A stretch of 5,932 nt of DNA from CAZQKL01 sp964593895 [NCBI: uncultured bacterium] (lineage in GTDB: Bacteria; DYJV01), in the NCBI GenBank assembly GCA_964593895.1, contig CAZQKL010000113.1, forward strand, positions 1 through 5,932. Reading direction: 5' to 3'. Both the position numbers and the translations under genes were made by a program. The notes below the pieces were generated by a model. The model had not been told where the DNA came from. It saw only the letters and a list, made by a program, of their open reading frames with translations, and did no database searches. Within the stretch, counting starts at the first letter, position 1. Each line of letters opens with the position of its first letter. Below are positions 1 to 5,915 of the stretch, piece after piece.

Positions 1-74
1 AACGTATCACGTTAATTTGTATTATATTAAATTAATTATACCTTAAACGTTAACCGTGTATACGTGATACGGTT
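1..74. repeat. Intergenic inverted repeats upstream of the operon
   Basis: The 10-base word cgtatcacgt at 3-12 recurs as its exact reverse complement acgtgatacg at 62-71. A smaller hairpin lies at its right edge: aaccgt at 52-57 pairs with acggtt at 69-74, extended by one G-T and one T-A pair, leaving a loop of about 7 bases. A short direct repeat acgttaa also occurs at 9-15 and 47-53. No open reading frame of note is present. The hairpin is followed by only four T residues (73-76), so it is at best a weak terminator for a gene lying off the left edge. It may equally be part of a dispersed repeat together with the element at 84-118. Confidence 0.5.
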
Positions 75-83
75 TTCATGGCT

Positions 84-118
84 GTCATTGCGAGGAACAA
101 AGTGACGAAGCAATCTCT
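84..118. repeat. Dispersed intergenic repeat element
   Basis: The segment begins gtcattgcgagg and ends gacgaagcaatctc. It carries short complementary ends, attgc at 87-91 and gcaat at 110-114. It is visibly richer in G and C than everything around it. The wording closely matches a short non-coding repeat (tcattgcgagg...gacgaagcaatct) that I recognise as scattered through intergenic regions of many unrelated bacteria. Only one copy is in this window, so repetitiveness is inferred from recognition rather than seen. It sits between the upstream inverted repeats and the operon start and does not look like a gene. Confidence 0.6.
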
Positions 119-153
119 TACGTAAAACATAACACTTAAAACTTAATACATTT

Positions 154-162
154 AAAAGGAGA
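154..162 (+). promoter_or_regulatory. Strong Shine-Dalgarno site for the TTG-started first gene
   Basis: The bases aaaaggaga form a near-perfect Shine-Dalgarno sequence ending 7 bases before the TTG at 170. There is no ATG in this frame near this position, so this site decides the start: the TTG is immediately followed by a lysine/arginine stretch and a hydrophobic helix, as expected for the N-terminus of a membrane protein. No promoter with recognisable -35 and -10 boxes could be assigned with confidence in 119-153, which is uniformly AT-rich. Confidence 0.75.
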
Positions 163-169
163 TTCTCAT

Positions 170-817
170 TTGAAAAAAAGAGTATTTATTTTTCTTACAA
201 TTCTTGCAGTTTTATTTATTGCTGTAAAATATTTTAACATTGCTAATTATTTAAATGAGAAAAATTTAAAAGAATTAATTAAACAATCAGGTATATGGGC
301 ACCATTGATATTTATTTTAATTTACTCCATAACTCCTGCTTTGTTTTTACCTGCTATTCCCCTTGCACTTGTAGCAGGTGTTGTTTTTGGGCCTTTCTGG
401 GGAGTTATTTATTCAGATATTGGAGCCACTATTGGTGCTACTTTGTCTTTTTTACTTGCAAGATATTTTTTAAGAGATTGGGTTTCTGAAAAAGTAAAAG
501 GCTCAAAATTGGAAACATTATACAGAGATATTGAAAAAAACGGTTTTAAAGTTGTTGCTTTTACAAGACTTGTGCCTCTATTTCCATACAATATGCTTAA
601 TTATTTTTTTGGAATAACAAAAGTGAGATTCATTGATTATTTTATTGCAACATTATTTTGTATGATTCCAGGTGCAATAGGTTTTGTTGTTTTTGGCAGC
701 TCTATTTTTGACCTTTTAAAAGGTAAAATTACAGGAAAATTCATTATAGGAATTGTTATTATTTTACTAATTTCATTAATCCCGATAATTTACAAAAAAG
801 GAAAGAAAAATGTATAA
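170..817 (+). CDS. TVP38/TMEM64 family (VTT domain) inner-membrane protein
   Basis: This is a 215-residue polytopic membrane protein of the TVP38/TMEM64 (VTT, DedA-related) family. A positively charged start (MKKR) precedes a hydrophobic helix at about 5-22. The VTT core follows: a hydrophobic region at 42-80 containing the G-x-x-F-G-P-F-x-G motif (70-78), then GATIGATLSFLLARYFLR at 85-102, and the family hallmark FTRLVPLFPYNMLNYFFG at 131-148. Further membrane segments lie at about 155-180 and 188-208, and the tail is lysine-rich. Length is normal for the family. Members are thought to act in lipid scrambling or membrane transport; a precise substrate is not known. The TTG start is set by the strong ribosome site just upstream. 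It is the first gene of the operon and overlaps the rhodanese gene by 8 bases. VTT proteins often sit beside the two rSAM/selenodomain-associated transferases found downstream, which ties it to the same pathway. The family call is firm; the role is inferred. Confidence 0.9.
   Translation: MKKRVFIFLTILAVLFIAVKYFNIANYLNEKNLKELIKQSGIWAPLIFILIYSITPALFLPAIPLALVAGVVFGPFWGVIYSDIGATIGATLSFLLARYFLRDWVSEKVKGSKLETLYRDIEKNGFKVVAFTRLVPLFPYNMLNYFFGITKVRFIDYFIATLFCMIPGAIGFVVFGSSIFDLLKGKITGKFIIGIVIILLISLIPIIYKKGKKNV
799..802 (+). promoter_or_regulatory. Ribosome binding site of the rhodanese gene inside the VTT gene
   Basis: An agga core within a purine-rich run (794-808) lies 7 bases before the ATG at 810. 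The site is embedded in the last codons of the upstream membrane-protein gene, whose stop codon at 815-817 lies past the new start. This supports the 810 start and translational coupling of the two genes. Confidence 0.65.
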
Positions 818-1709
818 GAATATAATTTATTTTTTTGTTTTTATTTTTATCTTTAATCATATGAATATTTTTGCTAAAAACAGCACTATGTTAATAACAG
901 CGGAAAAACTTTGCTCAAACTTAGATGTTGATAATATTGTAGTAATTGATGCAAGAAATTCCATTAGTTTTTTAAAAGGACATATAAAAGGTGCAATTCA
1001 TCTTGATGGGGGTTGCTCTTCTGAACTATGTTATAAAAAAGATGAAATTCCCTGTGTTTTAAAACCTGTTAATGAAATTGAAAAAATTTTAAAAGAAAAA
1101 GGTATCTGCAGAGATGAAAAAATTGTAATTTATGGAGATGAAAATAGCTGGGGAGCTGAAGGAAGAATTTTCTGGCTGTTAGATAAACTTGGATATAAAA
1201 ATTTGAAAATTTTAAATGGTGGATTTTCATTGTGGAAAAAGAAAGGCTACCCTGTTTCTTACGGTTTTTCTCTATTTAGCAAACATAAAAATTGTAAAGA
1301 TTTAAATTTGCAAAAATTTCATTCAATTGATGCAAATGAAATTTATAAATTAATCAAAGAAAATAAAGCAATAATTTTAGATACAAGAACAGAAAAAGAA
1401 TATCAAGGTGCAAAATTATATGGAGAAAAAAGGGGAGGCCATATACCGGGGGCAATTTTAATATGGTGGAAAGATTTTTTAAATAAAGATTATACTTTAA
1501 AATCACAAGCAGAAGTAATTAAAATTTTAAAAGCTCATAATATCCCTTTGCCGGAAAAAACAAATAAAAAAATAATTACAATTTGCACTGGTGGGGTTAG
1601 GTCTGGTTTTGTTTATTTTGTTTTAAAATATGCAGGTTATAAATATGTTGAAAATTATGATTATGGATTCTGGCAATGGGCTACAACAGATTATCCTGTA
1701 GAAAAGTAA
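810..1709 (+). CDS. Exported tandem-domain rhodanese (sulfurtransferase)
   Basis: The 299-residue product has two rhodanese domains. Residues 1-22 form a Sec-type signal peptide: a short polar start, a very hydrophobic core at 5-15 (IIYFFVFIFIF), and a likely cleavage site after NIFA at 22. It is therefore expected in the periplasm or outside the cell. The N-terminal domain (about 27-150) has VVIDARN (44-50), GHIKGAIHL (57-65) and, at the active-site loop, YGDENSWGAEGR (108-119) with aspartate 110 where an active domain has cysteine, so this half should be catalytically silent. The C-terminal domain (about 172-297) has ILDTRTEKEY (189-198), GGHIPGAI (209-216) and the active loop CTGGVRSG with Cys259 and Arg264. 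This inactive/active arrangement is typical of thiosulfate or 3-mercaptopyruvate sulfurtransferases. It would move sulfane sulfur from a donor to cyanide, a thiol or another acceptor; the real acceptor is unknown. The gene overlaps the VTT gene by 8 bases and the next gene by one base. Confidence 0.92.
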   Translation: MYKNIIYFFVFIFIFNHMNIFAKNSTMLITAEKLCSNLDVDNIVVIDARNSISFLKGHIKGAIHLDGGCSSELCYKKDEIPCVLKPVNEIEKILKEKGICRDEKIVIYGDENSWGAEGRIFWLLDKLGYKNLKILNGGFSLWKKKGYPVSYGFSLFSKHKNCKDLNLQKFHSIDANEIYKLIKENKAIILDTRTEKEYQGAKLYGEKRGGHIPGAILIWWKDFLNKDYTLKSQAEVIKILKAHNIPLPEKTNKKIITICTGGVRSGFVYFVLKYAGYKYVENYDYGFWQWATTDYPVEK

Positions 1710-2290
1710 TGGATGCAGTAATAGTTTTTTTAAAAAATTATAACATAGTGGAAGTAAAAACAAGGCTTGCAAAAGATACTTCTAAAGATTTTGCTTTAAA
1801 TTTTTATAAAAAATGTGTGACAAAAACAATTAATGAAGTAAAAAAAACATCTCTACCATATTATCTTTTCTGGTTTCCAGAGCCAATGGAGCAAAGTAAA
1901 AATTCATTTTCTCAAAAGGGGAAAAACCTTGGAGAAAGAATGTATAATGCCTTAAATACGGTATTTTCATTTGGTTTTAATAATGCAATAATTATTGGAA
2001 CAGATATACCTGATTTAAATAAAGAAATTATTTTAAAATCTTTTAAAAAACTTGAAAAGTATGATTATGTTATTGGTCCCTGTTTTGACGGTGGTTATTA
2101 TTTAATTGGATGTGGAAGAGAGAAGTTAAATTATAACATATTTTCAGATATTTTATGGAGTAGTGATAAAGTTCTTGAGAACACTGAAAATAAACTAAAA
2201 AAAAGTGGATTTAAATATTTTTTCCTAAAAAAATTAATGGATATTGATGAAGCAGAAGATTTTTTCAATTATTATTCCAGTAAAAGATGA
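1709..2290 (+). CDS. Transferase 1, rSAM/selenodomain-associated (TIGR04282/DUF2064, CofC/MobA-like)
   Basis: The 193-residue product belongs to the DUF2064 nucleotidyltransferase-like glycosyltransferase group named after its association with radical-SAM/selenodomain proteins. The visible motifs are VKTRLAK (16-22, the nucleotide-binding start, normally preceded by a proline-glycine turn that is replaced here by NYNIVE), QKGKNLGERM (69-78), AIIIGTDIPDL (93-103) and VIGPCFDGGYYLIG (121-134). The motif GTD and the DGGYYLIG loop place the metal and nucleotide site. It is a soluble cytoplasmic enzyme that probably activates or transfers a nucleotide-linked sugar or phosphoryl group; the substrate is unproven. 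The ATG at 1709 shares a base with the rhodanese stop codon. A longer frame from 1676 would add 11 residues inside the rhodanese gene, and the hydrophobic first strand DAVIVFLKN starts right after the chosen ATG, so the shorter form is preferred. No strong Shine-Dalgarno site is seen, consistent with coupling. Confidence 0.88.
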   Translation: MDAVIVFLKNYNIVEVKTRLAKDTSKDFALNFYKKCVTKTINEVKKTSLPYYLFWFPEPMEQSKNSFSQKGKNLGERMYNALNTVFSFGFNNAIIIGTDIPDLNKEIILKSFKKLEKYDYVIGPCFDGGYYLIGCGREKLNYNIFSDILWSSDKVLENTENKLKKSGFKYFFLKKLMDIDEAEDFFNYYSSKR

Positions 2291-2909
2291 AGAGCAGTTT
2301 TATATTAAAAGAGTTGTAAAAAACATTAAAAGAGTTTTTAAAAATTCAAAATATGAAATTATTTTTGCAAAAACTCAAAAAGAGAAAATTTTTTTAAAAG
2401 ATAGTTTTATAAAATTTATAAATTCTCCACAGGGTAGGGGCGTCCAGTTAAATACAGGTGCTAAACTTGCAAAAGGAGATATTTTAATTTTTCTTCATTG
2501 CGATACAATTTTACCTGAGGCTGCTGAAAAATTAATACTTGAAAATTTAGAGAACAATGTAATTTTAAGTTTTAAATATTCAACATATCCCGGGAAATTT
2601 TTTTTAAAATTTATTGAGTTTTTTACAAATTTACGCTGTTTTTTTTCAAAAACACCTTATGGAGACCAATGTTATATTATGTATAGAGAACTTTTTGAAA
2701 AAATAGGTGGATATCCTGAACAAGAGCTTGAAGATGTTAAATTTATAAAAAAAGCAAAGCAAAACAGGGTTAGAATAAAAATTTTAAATTCAAAAATAAA
2801 AACTTCTCCAAGGAGATATTATAGAGAAGGATTTTTAGAAACAATGGTAAATAATAGAATAACAATAATGAGGTATTTGATAAATGAATTTTTTAAGAAT
2901 TCCTTATAA
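2247..2909 (+). CDS. Transferase 2, rSAM/selenodomain-associated: family 2 glycosyltransferase (TIGR04283-like)
   Basis: The 220-residue product has a GT-A fold of glycosyltransferase family 2. The opening strand SIIIPVKDEE (7-16) binds the nucleotide. The segment GRGVQLNTGAKLAKGDILIF (63-82) leads into LHCDT (83-87), the DxD-equivalent metal site, where most relatives have HADT, so Cys85 is a small oddity. The motifs YGDQCYIMYRELFEKIGGYP (138-157) and ELED (160-163), followed by SPRRYYREGF (187-196), are characteristic of the group paired with transferase 1. No membrane helix is obvious, although residues 117-134 are aromatic and hydrophobic. It should transfer a sugar from a nucleotide donor in the cytoplasm; the acceptor is unknown. 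The start must lie at 2247 (ATG) or the adjacent TTG at 2244, because no later start precedes the essential first strand. This gives a true 44-base overlap with the previous gene. A weak gga at 2239-2241 is the only ribosome-site candidate. Confidence 0.88.
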   Translation: MKQKIFSIIIPVKDEEQFYIKRVVKNIKRVFKNSKYEIIFAKTQKEKIFLKDSFIKFINSPQGRGVQLNTGAKLAKGDILIFLHCDTILPEAAEKLILENLENNVILSFKYSTYPGKFFLKFIEFFTNLRCFFSKTPYGDQCYIMYRELFEKIGGYPEQELEDVKFIKKAKQNRVRIKILNSKIKTSPRRYYREGFLETMVNNRITIMRYLINEFFKNSL

Positions 2910-5880
2910 AGAGATAGCAATCTATATTAATCCGGATATTCCTTACTGGTTTGTTCCAAATAATGCAGGAGATAAGTTCTTTCAAGAATATCTTAAAACA
3001 TCAGATATTTATTCTGCTTTAAAAAAAATAGAGATTCCTCTTTCCTCTGCAGCAATTTCATCTGAAAGATTTTTAAATTACATTAAAAATATCTCTGGTT
3101 ACTATAAAAAAAAATATAATGGCAGAATGGAATATATTGATTTTTCATATCCCAAGGAAGTGTGGTTACATATTACAAATAGATGTAATTTAAAATGTGC
3201 CCACTGTTTATTTTCAGATTTTTTAAATAATAACAGTGAAATGCCTTTTGAAGAGCTGATAAAAATTGTTGATGAACTAAATTCTTCCGGAACAAATATT
3301 TTTATTTTTACAGGTGGAGAACCTTTAATTTATCCTGATTTAGATAAAGTATTAAAACATATACTTGATAGAAATAGAGATAATAAAATTGCAATTTTAA
3401 CAAATGGTTTGTTAATTGAAAAATTTTACAAAAAAATAAAAAATTTAGATTTAAGCAGAATTCATTTTCAGGTAAGTTGTGAAGGAATCTTTGAAAATTA
3501 TGAAAATATAAGAAAAGCTACTTTTTCTGAATTTTTAACTGCAATTAATTTTTTACAGAGAAATAATCTTAATTATACACTTGGAATTGATTTAATTGAT
3601 GAAAGTATTGAAAAAGTAATAGATTTTTTTCTTGAAAAAAAAGTAAAATTTTTTCATTTCTTTTACCATATTCCTTCTGGCAATGGAAAAAATATAGAAA
3701 CCCCATATATAGAATTGCTTGCAAAAAAATTGATAAGAGCAAAAAATAAATGCAATAATGTTAATGCTGAAATTGATAATTTTACCTCTTTTGAAACACA
3801 GGTATTTACATATCCCGGGATAAAGCATGATTTAACTTCTTGTGGAATAGAATTAGTTGCTATTTCTCCTGATATGAAGGTATATCCCACTGCTGCAACT
3901 GTTTTTCAGGAAAAATTATGTTGTGGAGATTTAAAAAAAGAAAATTTTTATTCAATCTGGGAAAATAGTAAAATTTTGAATAAATTAAGAAAAATGAGTG
4001 TTGTCAATATGCTGGAACTTAAAAATTCTCCTTTTAAATTTATCCATGGCGGCGGAGATTTTGATTTATCTTATTTTTATAATATTGTTGATCCTTTTAT
4101 CCCTTTATATAAAGAAATTATCAAATTTTTAATATTTGAAAATGTTACTAAATTAGAGATTAATAACAGGAAAGTACCGGAAATTATACTTGAGTCCAGA
4201 GATATTTTAAAAGATTGCGGAAAAAAGGGAGAAGTGTTTTTAAATCATTCCAACTGTCTTTTAAGCATGGCTTCAGATAATGGAATTGAAGTTGTGCAGA
4301 GTTTTTATAAAGAAGCTGCCATAGAAGGTAATGAAGATATTTTAAATCCATTTCTTGAAAATTTAAAAATAGAGGATATACCTGAAGAGAATTTATCAAA
4401 AAGTTTTGGATGCGGCTCACCTGTGATTTTTGCAGATTTAAAAAAAGGAGATAAAATTCTTGATATTGGATGTGGAAGTGGAGTTGAGACGTTAATTGCA
4501 GCTGATGAAGTTGGAGCTAATGGAATAGTTGCTGGAATAGATATGTTGCCAGAGATGCTAAAGCTTGCAGATAAAGCTAAAAAAAATAAGAAAAAAGATA
4601 ATATAATTTATACTCAGGGGTTAATTGAAAAATTACCGTTTAAAGATGAAAGTTTTAATGTAATTATTTCAAATTGTGTAATAAATTTATCAGATTTTAA
4701 AAAATTGGTTTTTAAAGAGATTTATAGAATTTTAAAAAACAATGGACGAATTGTAATAAGTGATGTTGTAAGTGAAAAAAATTTGCCACCTACTTTTATG
4801 CAGGATGAGAAATTAAAGGGAGAGTGTCTTGCAGGAGCTTTAACTGAGGAGAAATTAATTGAAACATTGAGACTTTTGAATTTTTCAAATATTTTAGTAT
4901 TATCAAGAACTTTTTACAGGGAAGTTGATGGTTTTAAATTTTTTTCAATTACATTTTCAGCTGAAAAAATAAACAAGAAAAAAAGCTTTGTGTATTATCC
5001 GGGTCCTTCCAATTATTATATTGATGAAGAATTCAATATTTTTCCCAAAGGAGAAATAAGATTAACTGAAAAAGTGTCAGATAATGATGTTAGATTTATC
5101 TTTGATGAAAACAAGGAAATTGTAATAAACAAAGAAATGTATTCATGTTGTGCAATTCCTGATAATCAGGATACAGGATGTCTCATTTGTGGTGCAGAAC
5201 TTCAATATTTTAATTTTGAAAAAGAAAGAACCTGCTTTATTTGTGGAAAAAAATTTTTATCAAACTCACAATGTAAAAATGGACATTTTATATGTGATAA
5301 TTGTCATTCTAATACACCTGTTCTAAAACTGATAGATTATTTGCTTAACTGTGATAAAAAAGATTTAATTGAGATTTTTCAAGAAGCAAGAAATTTTGCC
5401 AGATTCCCAATGCATGGGCCTGAGTATCATGCTTTAATCCCCGGTGTGATTCTTGTAAGTTACAAAAATAACGTAGGTAAAATAACTGATAAAGAGATAA
5501 AATCGGCAATTTTAAGAGGTAAAAAAGTTCCAGGAGGAAATTGTGCTTTTTCCGGAGTTTGCGGAGTTGTTACAGGTATTGGAATAGCAATTTCAACGAT
5601 TATTAAATCAACGCCGTTAAAAGCAGAAGAGAGGACAATTAATCAAGCTTTTTGCGCTGAAGTTTTAAAAAAAATATCAGAGAAAAAAGCAGCGAGATGC
5701 TGCCAGAGAGAAAGTTATACCGGCTTGAAGTTATTTTCAGAAAACTCTAAAAAATTAACAGGTAGTTATCTACCAGCTGAATTTAATTTCAAATGTAGCC
5801 AGTATTCGTTGAACAATACCTGTATAGGTTTAGAATGTGAACTGTTTCCATCCAATTACTTAAACAATTCTTTGATATAA
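2884..5880 (+). CDS. Fusion protein: PqqD-like + radical SAM + ArsM-like arsenite methyltransferase + DUF5714
   Basis: This 998-residue multidomain enzyme carries 32 cysteines. Residues 10-70 resemble a PqqD-like domain (INPDIPYWFVPNNAGD at 15-30). Residues 90-370 are a radical-SAM barrel with the 4Fe-4S motif CNLKCAHC (Cys101, 105, 108), the SAM-contact motif TGGEP (143-147) and SxE at 198-200. A SPASM-like tail (320-394) keeps Cys320 and SIW (357-359) but has lost most other cluster cysteines. Residues 465-700 are a class I methyltransferase very close to bacterial ArsM: SFGCGSP (Cys510), LDIGCGSG (SAM loop, 526-533), IISNCVINL (Cys598) and GECLAGAL (Cys648). The three cysteines match the arsenic-binding set of that family. 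Residues 750-990 match DUF5714: CxxC pairs at 766/769, 784/787 and 804/807, HGPEYH (844-849), PGGNCAFSGVCG (883-894) and ARCCQRESY (937-945). The gene starts 26 bases inside the upstream glycosyltransferase gene, with only a weak agg at 2871-2873. It is probably cytoplasmic and probably converts an arsenical. The domain calls are strong; substrate and reaction are inferred. Confidence 0.88.
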   Translation: MNFLRIPYKEIAIYINPDIPYWFVPNNAGDKFFQEYLKTSDIYSALKKIEIPLSSAAISSERFLNYIKNISGYYKKKYNGRMEYIDFSYPKEVWLHITNRCNLKCAHCLFSDFLNNNSEMPFEELIKIVDELNSSGTNIFIFTGGEPLIYPDLDKVLKHILDRNRDNKIAILTNGLLIEKFYKKIKNLDLSRIHFQVSCEGIFENYENIRKATFSEFLTAINFLQRNNLNYTLGIDLIDESIEKVIDFFLEKKVKFFHFFYHIPSGNGKNIETPYIELLAKKLIRAKNKCNNVNAEIDNFTSFETQVFTYPGIKHDLTSCGIELVAISPDMKVYPTAATVFQEKLCCGDLKKENFYSIWENSKILNKLRKMSVVNMLELKNSPFKFIHGGGDFDLSYFYNIVDPFIPLYKEIIKFLIFENVTKLEINNRKVPEIILESRDILKDCGKKGEVFLNHSNCLLSMASDNGIEVVQSFYKEAAIEGNEDILNPFLENLKIEDIPEENLSKSFGCGSPVIFADLKKGDKILDIGCGSGVETLIAADEVGANGIVAGIDMLPEMLKLADKAKKNKKKDNIIYTQGLIEKLPFKDESFNVIISNCVINLSDFKKLVFKEIYRILKNNGRIVISDVVSEKNLPPTFMQDEKLKGECLAGALTEEKLIETLRLLNFSNILVLSRTFYREVDGFKFFSITFSAEKINKKKSFVYYPGPSNYYIDEEFNIFPKGEIRLTEKVSDNDVRFIFDENKEIVINKEMYSCCAIPDNQDTGCLICGAELQYFNFEKERTCFICGKKFLSNSQCKNGHFICDNCHSNTPVLKLIDYLLNCDKKDLIEIFQEARNFARFPMHGPEYHALIPGVILVSYKNNVGKITDKEIKSAILRGKKVPGGNCAFSGVCGVVTGIGIAISTIIKSTPLKAEERTINQAFCAEVLKKISEKKAARCCQRESYTGLKLFSENSKKLTGSYLPAEFNFKCSQYSLNNTCIGLECELFPSNYLNNSLI

Positions 5881-5915
5881 ATTACTCAAGTTTGGCACCT
5901 TGAACTTTTAAGTAA
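5856..5915. repeat. Weak inverted repeat spanning the operon end
   Basis: The word ttacttaaa at 5856-5864, inside the last codons of the fusion gene, is the exact reverse complement of tttaagtaa at 5907-5915. Between them lies a smaller stem, tcaag at 5886-5890 with cttga at 5899-5903, around the loop tttggcac. The outer arms are pure A/T except one G-C pair and no T-run follows directly; the nearest is tttt at 5929-5932. It could form an RNA structure at the 3' end of the transcript, but it is not a convincing intrinsic terminator and may be chance at this base composition. Confidence 0.25.

Noticed and set aside
295-489. 64-codon plus-strand frame inside the VTT gene
   Set aside because: It lies wholly within a well-supported membrane-protein gene in another frame, and its translation is a low-complexity Phe/Cys/Trp/Tyr-rich shadow with no motif.
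409-591. 60-codon minus-strand frame opposite the VTT gene
   Set aside because: It is antisense to the conserved VTT core, has no ribosome site and no recognisable motif.
1676-1708. Eleven-codon N-terminal extension of transferase 1
   Set aside because: It overlaps the rhodanese C-terminus, adds residues that do not fit the family, and the ATG at 1709 sits directly before the first conserved strand.
2598-2646. Two runs of eight T residues (2598-2605 and 2639-2646) as possible phase-variation tracts
   Set aside because: Runs of this length are expected by chance in such AT-rich coding sequence, the frame is intact across both, and the protein is not a surface structure.
3184-3207. Assignment of the radical-SAM domain to ArsS
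   Set aside because: The cluster region lacks the CNQxCxHCHVDAGP signature and the downstream architecture differs, so the ArsS symbol was not used.
3592-3890. Two overlapping minus-strand frames of 78 and 75 codons opposite the radical-SAM region
   Set aside because: They are Phe/Ile/Tyr-rich reverse translations of lysine- and asparagine-rich coding sequence, with no Shine-Dalgarno site or family motif.
4184-4420. 78-codon minus-strand frame opposite the start of the methyltransferase domain
   Set aside because: It is antisense to the conserved ArsM-like segment and shows no domain signature.
2884-5880. Possible selenoprotein, given the 'selenodomain' naming of the neighbouring transferases
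   Set aside because: The frame has no internal TGA and the conserved positions are ordinary cysteines, so nothing in the sequence supports selenocysteine here.
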